Positions 1-6,876 of a DNA stretch of 10,244 nucleotides are shown piece after piece (position 1 is the first letter of the stretch; each line of letters opens with the position of its first letter). A program made the position numbers and the translations under genes. The notes beneath the pieces are model-generated. The model was not told the DNA's origin. It saw only the letters and a list, made by a program, of their open reading frames with translations, and did not search any database. The DNA comes from Planctomycetota bacterium (GTDB taxonomy: Bacteria; Planctomycetota; Planctomycetia; Isosphaerales; Isosphaeraceae): assembly GCA_021807585.1 (NCBI GenBank), contig JAKBCQ010000034.1:1-10244 (forward strand), in the 5' to 3' direction.

Positions 1-45
1 TTTGGGTGATTTCTATCGATGTTTTTAGTGCGATTGATTTTGGAT

Positions 46-75
46 TTCGAATTCGAATTTCATCTCCTCTATAAT
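46..75 (+). promoter_or_regulatory. Weak promoter-like site with 12-bp palindrome
   Basis: A perfect TATAAT hexamer lies at 70-75. About 18 bases upstream is the perfect 12-bp palindrome TTCGAATTCGAA (46-57), two tandem copies of TTCGAA, in the place where a -35 box or operator would sit. No good TTGACA match is visible at 16-18 bp spacing. If it drives the methylase, the 5' leader would be over 550 bases, which is unusually long. The site is in a naturally AT-rich stretch where TATAAT can occur by chance. Confidence 0.22.
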
Positions 76-355
76 ATACGCGAATGGGGACATTTTTTTC
101 AAGAACATAGGAAATTTGCGTGATGTTTTTGTGAAGATTTTGTGAATTCAAAATGGAGGGTTTGTTGATGATTGGGCTGGTGGCGTCGAGTTAGCGGATT
201 GGGGCGATTATCATGCCGGCGGAGATGGAGCGATCCACAATCGGGTTCGACATTTGCCGGCTTTCCGCTAGCAAACCCGATCTGATTGCAGCGATAAGGC
301 CGAAGGTACACTGAAAGGATCGACATGCTGGAATATTAAGTGATTGGACGACAAG

Positions 356-594
356 GTGGAATTCGCGAGGTATTATGACGGCGATCGGTTGGAAATCGAT
401 GGCGATCGTGAGTTGTTACGTTTCGATGAATCGTAGACTTGGAACGATTCGTTCGTAATGAGACCCCGGCCGTTCGTTTGAAACGACTTGAAAACCGCGG
501 AAAAGTTGATCTCGACATCGATCAGCGGAAATCGGCGGATGCGATGCGAGCGACAAAGCTATGGGTTTCTCGGCCGAAATCGATTATGACGTAG
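356..594 (+). pseudogene. Coding-like scraps before the methylase
   Basis: Two adjacent forward frames look protein-like but have no good start. The first runs from GTG 356 to TAG 434-436 and reads as an acidic, D/E/R-rich segment. The second runs from about 430 to TAG 592-594, can start only at TTG 439, and gives a 51-residue basic, helical-looking peptide. The second is in the same phase as the downstream methylase, with only the TAG and 54 bases between them. This is compatible with a decayed gene or a lost N-terminal extension. I recognise no family, and chance open frames in GC-rich DNA are possible. Confidence 0.18.
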
Positions 595-648
595 CGCGTT
601 GGACAAGAATGGTCTCATCGAAGCGATCGGACGATCGATAGGCGAAGA

Positions 649-3600
649 GTGATTAACCGAATGCAGACACAAGAACTCCTGGAAATTTTGGGTTACCGAC
701 AATCGCCGCACTTCATCAGCGGCGACGATCTGGAAAAAGTGCCAGCATATTCTCACATCTTTCGACGAGCGCGAGGAAATGAGAATTGTCGGCTTATCGG
801 CGTTTATACGTTGAAAGAGAAGGCCGATTCCGGCCGTGAGGAAAGCGTTCCATTAATCTACGTATGTGATGCTGAATCAAAAGATCGGGCGGATTTGATT
901 CATCGCCGCGTTTGGAATCAAAATGTCGTTCCCTTCTTAATCGTCCGTACTCCACAAATGATCAGGCTCTATTCGGGTTTCTGTTTTAATCAAAATGACG
1001 ACGACGATGCGGCTTCATCCGAAACCGGCGTTCTCAGCGCGCTCATCGAATTCAATCACGCGGCGACTCAACTCAAGTATTTCCACGCCGATTCCATCGA
1101 CGACGGTTCCATTTGGCGTGAATGGGGCGCCCGGGTCACCCCGTCGACGCGAGTCGACTGGAAGCTGCTTGAAAACCTTAACGCTATTGACAAAAGTCTT
1201 CAAGAATGCGGACTGAGCCGCGCCGTTTCGCATGCCCTTATCGGCAAGTACGTTTACTTGCGATATTTAAGAGACAGAGGAATTCTATCGGATCGGAAGC
1301 TCGACGAATGGGGCGTCGATCCCGAATTGATCTTCAGCCGTAACGCTTCGATCGTCGTCCTCAAGAAGTTATTGCAGCGGATTACGGGCTGGTTGAACGG
1401 TTCGGTCTTTCCGCTTCGGCTTGAGGGCCAAGACGGAGCGACTCAAAGCCATGTTAGTCGAGTGGCGGGGATTTTTCAGGGAGACGATCCCGAGGGGCGT
1501 CTTCATCTCAACTTCCAGGCGTACGATTTTTCGTATATCCCAATCGAAACGATATCGGTTATCTACGAGCAATTTTTGCATTCCACCGGAAAGGGGAGGG
1601 AAGCCGGCGCGTATTACACCCCCATCCCTCTTGTCAATTACATCCTTGAGGAAATGAACGACCGTCATCGACTGCAGGTCGGGATGAAAGTGTTCGACCC
1701 CGCGTGCGGATCGGGCGCATTCCTCGTTCAATGTTATCGCAGGCTCGTGGAAATCGAATTGTCGCGGGCGAGCGACCGTCGCCTGAGTCCCGCGAAGCTT
1801 CGCGAGTTGCTCGAAGAACATATCTTCGGCATGGACGACGATGAGGACGCGTGCCGCGTGGCCCAGCTTAGCCTCACGCTTACACTTCTAGATTACATCA
1901 ACCCTCCCGACCTTCAGGATAATCCCGAATTCCGCATTCCGCCCGTCTTTAATCATAATGTTTTCCAGGGAAATTTTTTCGATTTGCCGCCTTCATGTTT
2001 AAAGTTTTTGAACGGGTTGAAATTCGACTGGATTGTCGGCAATCCGCCCTGGAATGACCTTTCCGAACGCTCCCTGGAAGAGCGAGACAGGCCCGTTCTG
2101 CAATGGATGAAGGATCATCGAAAGACTTGCCCGACCGGAGGCAATCAGGCCGCCGAAGCCTTTGCGTGGAAGGTATCCGAATTCGCCGCGGCCGACGGGG
2201 TTTTGGGATTGGTCATGCCGGCAATGACGCTCTTCAAGGATGAATCGAAGAATTTCCGCAGGGCGTTCTTTCAACGCATGCGCGTATGGTGTATCGTTAA
2301 TTTTTCAAATCTCGCCAATGTATTATTCTCCGGACGATCTCTCAGTCCCACATCGGTGTTTTTCTATCGCCCGCGAGCCGCTGACGACGATCCTTCGAAT
2401 GAATCAATCCTGACATTCGCACCGCTCGTCGCTAACCAGGAGGCGAACCGGCCCGTATCATCCGGTAAGCGTAATGATACCTGGAGCATCGTCGTTAATG
2501 CGAGCGAGGTTCGCGAAATCCCGCTGAGTAGGGCTGCGAGCGGTGAGAGTTTGCCGTGGAAGATCGCGATGTGGGGATCTGTTAGGGATCAACGCCTCAT
2601 TGAATATGTAGATAGCCGCTATCCGGCCTTGAGCGATGTTGCAAATAGCCGGGGATTGCTCATTCACCCAGGGATTGAACTTAGGAACAAAGCTTCGACT
2701 GAAGATATTGAGGCGTTACCGGAAGTCGTCGGTAAAAAGCTTCTTCTGGTCGAGAAACTCCGAGGTCGTGGGCGGCTATTTTCGTTTCCTGACAACGCGT
2801 TCGGGACTATTGAACTTGAAAATGCTTACGTAAGGATTCGCGGGGGACATAAGCCTCTGGCAATATGCCGACCGCCGCATATCATCGTGCATGCCGCGCG
2901 CCAATATGCGGTATATAGCGATGAATACATTGTTGTGCCTCCAAGGCAGATCGGTATCGCGTCAAACGCCACGCAATCCCTCTTTCTCAAGGCGCTCGCT
3001 TTGTATCTCAGTTCGAAATTTGTGAAGTATTATGAATTCTTTTGTGCTCCCGAATGGGGAATCAAAAGAGACAGAGCCACACTCAAATCACTAAAAAAGA
3101 TACCTCTATCGCTTGCGTCGGCATCCGAACGCGATCTCTCCAACTGCGCTTCGCTACATGACGCGATCGTCGAATCGTTGCGGAACGAACGAAATAAGAG
3201 ATTGAAAGGATCATTGCCGCTGTTTGACTTGCAAGAAGATGATAACTCAATCTCACCAAGCAGTAGCGAAATTGAGGCCGAGAGATTGTACGAAGAACTC
3301 AACGATATGGTCTATGAAAGCCTCAAGATTAAAGAGAACGAGCGTTATTTGATCGAAGATCTGGTCGATGTGAAGATCCAGCTTATTGATGGAAAAGTTA
3401 CGAAGGAAGCGATTCGCCCTCCAACATCGGCTGAGCTCGAAGAATACGCCGCCGTGCTTCAACGTGAGCTCGACGGATTCCTGTCGGAAGACGAGGGATT
3501 GAGTCATAGATGCTCAATTTATTATGAATCAACATCAGGGATGGTGATGATCGAGCTTCTGGAATCAAAATCGGCAAGATGGAAACCCTCCGTTCACCAG

Positions 3601-3816
3601 GCGGGCGAGGGCACGGCGAAGGAACTCAAAAAAGCGCGCGAAGCGTTGCGACGCGATTACGGCCAATGGCTTTATTTCGATCGAAATCTTCGTGTCTACA
3701 AGGGGAATAGAACTTTTATCCTTAAACCGTTCCAGCGTGTCCACTGGCTACGTAGCCAAGCCTTGATCGACGCGGATGAAATCATCGCGGACACACTCGC
3801 CGCGACGGAGGGATAA
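649..3816 (+). CDS. N6-adenine DNA methylase, large single-chain type
   Basis: Predicted class I SAM-dependent DNA methyltransferase that transfers a methyl group to adenine N6 in a specific DNA sequence; 1055 residues. Residues about 1-115 form an N-terminal domain with the segment IHRRVWNQNVVPFLIV, seen in my memory of large Eco57I/type IIG-like methylases. The catalytic core starts near residue 317 with AYYTP (321-325), the SAM-binding motif FDPACGSG (about 349-356), the catalytic NPPW (465-468), and a hydrophobic GLVMPA segment after it. Residues about 640-830 are likely the target-recognition region, and 850-1055 a charged helical C-terminal part. GTG 649 is the first usable start; ATG 661 in the same frame is an equal alternative, as neither has a strong ribosome binding site. 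No helicase or specificity gene follows, so it is not a classic type I, BREX or DISARM set. It is joined to the nuclease-like gene downstream. Confidence 0.88.
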   Translation: MINRMQTQELLEILGYRQSPHFISGDDLEKVPAYSHIFRRARGNENCRLIGVYTLKEKADSGREESVPLIYVCDAESKDRADLIHRRVWNQNVVPFLIVRTPQMIRLYSGFCFNQNDDDDAASSETGVLSALIEFNHAATQLKYFHADSIDDGSIWREWGARVTPSTRVDWKLLENLNAIDKSLQECGLSRAVSHALIGKYVYLRYLRDRGILSDRKLDEWGVDPELIFSRNASIVVLKKLLQRITGWLNGSVFPLRLEGQDGATQSHVSRVAGIFQGDDPEGRLHLNFQAYDFSYIPIETISVIYEQFLHSTGKGREAGAYYTPIPLVNYILEEMNDRHRLQVGMKVFDPACGSGAFLVQCYRRLVEIELSRASDRRLSPAKLRELLEEHIFGMDDDEDACRVAQLSLTLTLLDYINPPDLQDNPEFRIPPVFNHNVFQGNFFDLPPSCLKFLNGLKFDWIVGNPPWNDLSERSLEERDRPVLQWMKDHRKTCPTGGNQAAEAFAWKVSEFAAADGVLGLVMPAMTLFKDESKNFRRAFFQRMRVWCIVNFSNLANVLFSGRSLSPTSVFFYRPRAADDDPSNESILTFAPLVANQEANRPVSSGKRNDTWSIVVNASEVREIPLSRAASGESLPWKIAMWGSVRDQRLIEYVDSRYPALSDVANSRGLLIHPGIELRNKASTEDIEALPEVVGKKLLLVEKLRGRGRLFSFPDNAFGTIELENAYVRIRGGHKPLAICRPPHIIVHAARQYAVYSDEYIVVPPRQIGIASNATQSLFLKALALYLSSKFVKYYEFFCAPEWGIKRDRATLKSLKKIPLSLASASERDLSNCASLHDAIVESLRNERNKRLKGSLPLFDLQEDDNSISPSSSEIEAERLYEELNDMVYESLKIKENERYLIEDLVDVKIQLIDGKVTKEAIRPPTSAELEEYAAVLQRELDGFLSEDEGLSHRCSIYYESTSGMVMIELLESKSARWKPSVHQAGEGTAKELKKAREALRRDYGQWLYFDRNLRVYKGNRTFILKPFQRVHWLRSQALIDADEIIADTLAATEG
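3807..3812 (+). promoter_or_regulatory. Ribosome binding site inside end of methylase gene
   Basis: GGAGGG lies in the last codons of the methylase, about 5 bases before ATG 3817. It is the strongest Shine-Dalgarno match near the cassette, and it fixes the start of the second gene directly after the methylase TAA (3814-3816). It indicates translational coupling. Confidence 0.75.
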
Positions 3817-4509
3817 ATGTCGGTGCTGTCGAGCGCGGACGGTCCAAACGGGCATTCGGGGAACTCCGGGCCGTATCGAAGAATCTTTGTAAAACAAGTC
3901 CATTTGTTAATCGCGTTGGGCTATGCGCGAATCGATCTCGAAAGCTTTCGAAATGCTCAAGAGCCCGCGATCACCGGCGAACTCGTGAGGCAAATTCGCC
4001 TGGTGATCGAAGATCGTGATTCCCCATCTCATTTTTGGGCGCATCGGTATGCAATCCACGATGATCCGCCTCAAAACATTCCCGGATTACAGGGCAAAAA
4101 ACGTCCGAGGGTCGATATCGAAATGGAGCGTACTCAGCGAGGCCCGCACGCCCGGTTTCAGTTTGAAGCGAAGAAATTTCCGGTCGGCCGCAAAGACGCC
4201 GTCGGCGAGTATATCGGCGAGAACGGTCTAGGAAGCTTCATCTCAGGTCGATACGCCGAAACGCTCGACGACGCGGGAATGCTGGCCTATGTCCAATCAG
4301 GCTCGGTCACGGATTGGATAGAGAAAGTAAAGACACGGCTTGAAAAGCAACGCGACTCATGCGAGCTTGATGAAGAATGGGCGAAGGCTCAAATCGTTGA
4401 GGATATTGAGAATTGTTATCGGACGGTTCACTATAGAAAGCGAATAGGCGGGCGCCTTGTCGTATACCATTCGTTTCTGTCGATCAATAAATCATCGGCC
4501 GTCGAATAA
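3817..4509 (+). CDS. Putative PD-(D/E)xK-like nuclease partner of the methylase
   Basis: A 230-residue soluble protein that I do not recognise by name. In its middle, RVDIEME is followed by FQFEAKKF, giving D100 ... E117-A-K119. This D-x16-ExK spacing, with hydrophobic strand residues around both halves, is what the PD-(D/E)xK nuclease fold shows. An acidic residue in the segment EPAITGELV (about 48-56) could be the N-terminal helix glutamate of that fold. GEYIGENGLGSFISGRYA follows and looks like a conserved glycine-rich segment. No signal peptide or membrane segment is visible. It begins at the base after the methylase stop with a good ribosome binding site, so both are probably made from one message. 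The context suggests the restriction endonuclease or a nuclease effector of the methylase. The motif is short, so an inactive or non-nuclease accessory protein remains possible. Confidence 0.72.
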   Translation: MSVLSSADGPNGHSGNSGPYRRIFVKQVHLLIALGYARIDLESFRNAQEPAITGELVRQIRLVIEDRDSPSHFWAHRYAIHDDPPQNIPGLQGKKRPRVDIEMERTQRGPHARFQFEAKKFPVGRKDAVGEYIGENGLGSFISGRYAETLDDAGMLAYVQSGSVTDWIEKVKTRLEKQRDSCELDEEWAKAQIVEDIENCYRTVHYRKRIGGRLVVYHSFLSINKSSAVE

Positions 4510-4745
4510 CACGATATTTCTAAAAAAAGTGCACCGTTTTTCATTGTCGTCCGATTAATCATATGATAACATAATATAACATCTATCAACTAGCGAGATT
4601 TATTGCGTCGTAGACTAATGAAAGGTTTCAAATATTTAAATTAATATTTAATCAATATGCGTTTAAGCCGAAAATTGCGGAGAACTCCAAGCATAAATAG
4701 AGCGTGGGACTGATCTTGTGACAAAACCGTTACAGGCCATTCAGG
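4510..4745. other. AT-rich gap after the cassette
   Basis: No gene is seen. The stretch is markedly AT-rich, with an A7 run, a T5 run, and a segment of mixed AATATTT/TTTAAAT repeats around 4630-4655, in contrast to both sides. A hairpin built mostly of A/T pairs around GTGCAC (4522-4541) lies 12 bases after the stop of the nuclease-like gene, but it lacks the GC stem of an intrinsic terminator. The sharp composition change and the transposase-like remnant that follows suggest the edge of an insertion. Confidence 0.5.
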
Positions 4746-5423
4746 CTACTGAGTCGCACCCAAAAGATCAAACACCCTCTTCTGCAAATCCGTAGCGACA
4801 GTGTTCATTGTTAATAGGGATGAATCGTTTCCATTGATTCGTATTTTGTTCATCGCCAATGTTCCAAGATCCTGAAGCAACGTTCGAAAACTGTGAACGG
4901 GAGCCCCGTCCTCAGTTTGCTTCGTCTTTTCCTTGGCTTTCGCCTCGTCCGATCGGGGCGCCTGACGCACGAATTGACCTGCGAGAACGCCGATGATTTC
5001 CTCCGACACATCGGCGCGTCGCATCTTGGCCTCGGAGGGGGTGATTTCGATAGATCCCTCGTCGAAATTGGGCGCCGCCGTAATTGTGAGGCCGGCCCCG
5101 GTAGGCTGAGCTCATGAATTCATCCCAGTCTCGATCTGGCCTCTAATCCATACGACTTTTGCACCTGATCCGTCCGGGAGTACTGGTTCCTCGGCCTGTG
5201 CGTCAAGGAGGCATTTACCGTTCGGTTCCTCCCGTTCCATGCGGAACTTGGCTTCGAGCGCCCTGATCTGATCGAGCCGGCGGGTCGTCACGCCATCGAC
5301 CACCATGGCGAACGGCAAGGTACTCTGGAACTCCGTTTCGGGGTCGTCGCAAAAGACGATGCGCTCCTCTTCCTCGTTGAAAAATCGCTCTCACCTGACA
5401 TCGATTTGGTTCAGGTCACTCAT
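4746..5423 (-). pseudogene. Stop-interrupted frame ending in a transposase-like tail
   Basis: Read on the - strand from ATG 5423 to TAG 4746, a single phase stays open for 226 codons except for two internal TGA codons (5391-5393 and 5112-5114). Between them it reads as plausible protein, with ERFFNEEEERIVF just after the first stop. The last 55 or so residues contain TEDGAPVHSFRTLLQDL, then NKIRI, and end near LQKRVFDLLG. This matches my memory of the C-terminal end of IS1634-like (IS4 superfamily) DDE transposases. The preceding 165 residues are not recognised and show no catalytic DDE motif. The start overlaps the antitoxin stop in an ATGA arrangement. Both TGAs could come from CGA by one C-to-T change. 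A decayed gene, perhaps fused to an insertion-sequence end, is the best reading. Confidence 0.55.
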
Positions 5424-5626
5424 GGCTTTTCGAGGCCGAGACGGCTCTTGACCTCGTTCAAAGGGACGCAGGCCGCGGACGCCTCGTCGGCTTTCGCCTC
5501 GCGCAAATCGATGAGGTCGGCCACATCGGCCGGCACTTCTTGGAGGGCGAGAAACTCCTCGTAGGGGATCACGGCGAACTCTTTCTTGCCGTCTTTCGTC
5601 AGGAATTCAGGATGAAGCGATATCAT
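5420..5626 (-). CDS. Phd/YefM-type antitoxin
   Basis: A 68-residue protein with the N-terminal pattern MISLHPEFLTKDGKKEFAV followed by IPYEEFLALQE, typical of short Phd/YefM-family antitoxins paired with RelE/ParE toxins. In the family the N-terminal half dimerises and binds the operator, while the acidic, helical C-terminal half (LIDLREAKADE through VKSRLGLE) wraps and neutralises the toxin. The ATG at 5624-5626 begins 12 bases after the stop of the toxin remnant, so the order is toxin first, antitoxin second. The stop overlaps the next start (ATGA). The frame is intact while the toxin next to it is broken, so it may be a surviving orphan, possibly able to cross-neutralise a related toxin. 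Confidence 0.8.
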   Translation of the reverse strand: MISLHPEFLTKDGKKEFAVIPYEEFLALQEVPADVADLIDLREAKADEASAACVPLNEVKSRLGLEKP

Positions 5627-5638
5627 GCAATTGTTTCT

Positions 5639-5859
5639 TTATGGGTCATAGGCGTCCGAGCGATGCTTCACACGAAAGATGATGACTTTATCCCCGTCGA
5701 TCTCAACGAGAATTCGGTAATCGCCCACTCTCAGGCGATACTCAGGATGAAGCAGGTGAGGCGCCTCTCATCCCCAGCCAGGTTGGTACGGAGCGCCTCG
5801 ATCTTCTCGACGATCCGCTGAGCCCGCGACCTGGGGATGGAGGGATGATAGAGGACAAT
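5639..5859 (-). pseudogene. Frameshifted RelE/ParE-type toxin
   Basis: Two - strand frames together give the body of a RelE/ParE-type toxin, in the family a ribosome-dependent mRNA endonuclease or a gyrase poison. The upstream frame reads AQRIVEKIEALRTNLAGDERRL, then runs into TGA at 5731-5733. The next phase continues PEYRLRVGDYRILVEIDGDKVIIFRVKHRSDAYDP to TAA at 5639-5641. Both pieces fit the family in order, so one small insertion or deletion near 5745-5770 split the gene. The first 20 or so residues are also missing or altered: the frame opens after TAA 5860-5862 without a normal start. It sits just upstream of the intact antitoxin, making a reversed-order toxin-antitoxin operon with a dead toxin. 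Confidence 0.75.
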
Positions 5860-5897
5860 TTAGGAATAATATTAAAGAACATAACTATCTTTGTATT

Positions 5898-6062
5898 TGT
5901 AGTGGTTGTCGCGCGTTTCATCGGGCTGAGGAGGATGGAATAGTGTTGATCCGTGCGAAAGAGCGGGATCGTGCTCGCTTCCGCGATGCGAGCGGCGCGG
6001 AGGTGTTCATCAGGATAGGGCTCGAACGCGGATCGCCGGAAGGTTGAGATCAACGCGATCAA
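5898..6062 (-). pseudogene. Fragment resembling the C-terminus of a ComEC/metallo-beta-lactamase protein
   Basis: A - strand frame opens directly after a TGA (6063-6065) and reads about 55 coding-like residues, including SAFEPYPDEHL and then IPLFRTDQHYSI. The run P-x-P-D/E ... IPL-F/Y-RTDQHG-like resembles the extreme C-terminal region of ComEC-type DNA-uptake proteins and related metallo-beta-lactamase-fold hydrolases. After this the frame passes into low-complexity T/N residues and loses similarity. No start, metal ligands or other domain remains. The match is from memory and short, so it could be another family or chance. Confidence 0.28.
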
Positions 6063-6289
6063 TCATCAGCCTCAATTCGCCCTATGCGCTCGAGGCGTAC
6101 TGTGCGCACAATGGTTCTTCAATCCTGGGCGGTCAGGGGATGTTCGGTGGAATATCCGCGGGGGACCGAGGGCGTTTGGGCGGTTTGGTGATTTTTCGCA
6201 CCGCGACGAGTCGGCATGGGCTTGCCAAACATCCTATGATTGGTGTATGTAGCGACCGCGGTTGAACGGTCGAATATGGTTCGTTTACT
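6063..6289. other. Spacer between the remnant cluster and the core genes
   Basis: Nothing here is convincingly coding. A 37-residue - strand frame (6119-6232, ATG to TGA) and a 73-residue + frame both lack a recognisable motif or a strong ribosome binding site. Base composition shifts here from the lower-GC remnants to the GC-rich, CGATCG-rich DNA that continues to the end of the window. Confidence 0.4.
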
Positions 6290-6697
6290 TTGGAGTTAAT
6301 AGAACCTCAAGTGTTCGCTTCATCAGCAAATCGTCTGTCTCGCCAGTGGGTGGATCGTCTTGCGACGTATCGCAATCACCACAACGACGAGCACCTCGAG
6401 GCGCTCATCTTCGAGGCGTTGCGGTACGCGGGCTTCGCGCTTGAAGAGCCGCTTTCGCGGTCGGATTATTGGAGCAAGGCGCCGCTCGCTCGACGCGTCG
6501 CGGTGCTGCTCTTCCTGGTCGATCGCGGCGCGGTCAATCGCGTCCACAAGCACGGCAGGACGCGATTCGAAGCCGCCGAAGACGCCGAGACGTGGGCCGC
6601 GGGCCAAACGTCGCTCGCGCCTTACCTCGCCCCGACGCTCGAATTCATCGCGGCGTTGCGTTCCGACCGCAACTGTCGATCCCGCCGCAACGGTTGA
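6290..6697 (+). CDS. Small helical protein of unknown function
   Basis: A 135-residue soluble protein, not recognised. Residues about 15-50 (RLSRQWVDRLATYRNHHN, then EHLEALIFEALRYAGF) and 63-82 (APLARRVAVLLFLVDRGAV) are strongly helical. It has a basic tail (SDRNCRSRRNG) and no signal peptide or transmembrane segment. Strong G/C bias at third codon positions supports real coding. TTG 6290 is taken as start because the frame has no ATG; GTG 6311 is an alternative, and the upstream limit is TGA 6263-6265. No clear Shine-Dalgarno sequence is seen. It is alone on its strand, convergent with the glycosyltransferase gene, and followed by a candidate terminator. Confidence 0.62.
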   Translation: MELIEPQVFASSANRLSRQWVDRLATYRNHHNDEHLEALIFEALRYAGFALEEPLSRSDYWSKAPLARRVAVLLFLVDRGAVNRVHKHGRTRFEAAEDAETWAAGQTSLAPYLAPTLEFIAALRSDRNCRSRRNG

Positions 6698-6876
6698 ACC
6701 AAAAACAGAACCGCCGATCGCGTTCTCGCGAGGCGCCGATCGCGATCGATCTCAAAGCACGTCGCTCCGAGCCGCACCCTACGGCTCGATGCGGCGTTTC
6801 TTTATATAAATAAGTGATCGGATAAAATTCCGACTCATGAGATTGATCGTCGTCGCGTCGATCGTGGTCGATTCAA
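6698..6876. other. Convergent intergenic region
   Basis: This lies between the ends of two convergent genes. It holds the candidate terminator at 6771-6803, several CGATCG palindromes around 6714-6750, and an AT-rich patch (about 6797-6832). For the glycosyltransferase on the - strand, only a 4-bp CGGA/TCCG stem around 6819-6832 is visible, too weak to call. Confidence 0.4.
6771..6803 (+). terminator. Candidate intrinsic terminator
   Basis: GCCGCA (6771-6776) can pair with TGCGGC (6790-6795) over a 13-base loop, followed one base later by TTTCTTT and an AT-rich run. A competing 7-bp stem, CGAGCCG (6768-6774) with CGGCTCG (6782-6788), overlaps it. It lies about 75 bases after the small + gene. 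The interrupted T-tract and long loop make it moderate, not strong. Confidence 0.45.

Larger units (their letters stand above)
1..648. other. Gene-poor region upstream of the methylase
   Basis: No gene that I can defend lies here. The first 160 bases are AT-rich with A/T tracts and a TATAAT-like site; the rest is more GC-rich and coding-like in composition but is broken by stops in every frame. The longer reverse frames are rich in R, S, T and H, as expected of antisense shadows. A 33-codon forward frame (213-314) starts with ATG but has no recognisable motif or ribosome binding site. A small A/T hairpin (137-142 pairing with 149-154, around GAATTC) is present. The region could be a long leader, the scar of an insertion, or decayed coding sequence. 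Confidence 0.5.

Noticed and set aside
99..756. Three reverse-strand frames of 60-75 codons upstream of and overlapping the methylase start
   Set aside because: R, S, T and H-rich composition, no ribosome binding site and no motif; the last overlaps the methylase start. They look like antisense shadows.
649..4509. BREX, DISARM or type I restriction assignment
   Set aside because: No helicase, phosphatase, protease, Lon-like or specificity gene is present in the window next to the methylase.
4522..4541. Hairpin after the nuclease-like gene as an intrinsic terminator
   Set aside because: The stem is only A-T pairs around GTGCAC and lacks a GC-rich stem followed by a T-run.
4746..5423. TGA recoding (for example selenocysteine) in the interrupted frame
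   Set aside because: Neighbouring genes end with TGA, no selenocysteine insertion hairpin is evident, and the adjacent toxin is also decayed, so mutation is simpler.
5540..5821. 93-codon + strand frame opposite the antitoxin and toxin
   Set aside because: It is the complement of the recognisable antitoxin and toxin coding sequence; the reverse strand gives the family matches.
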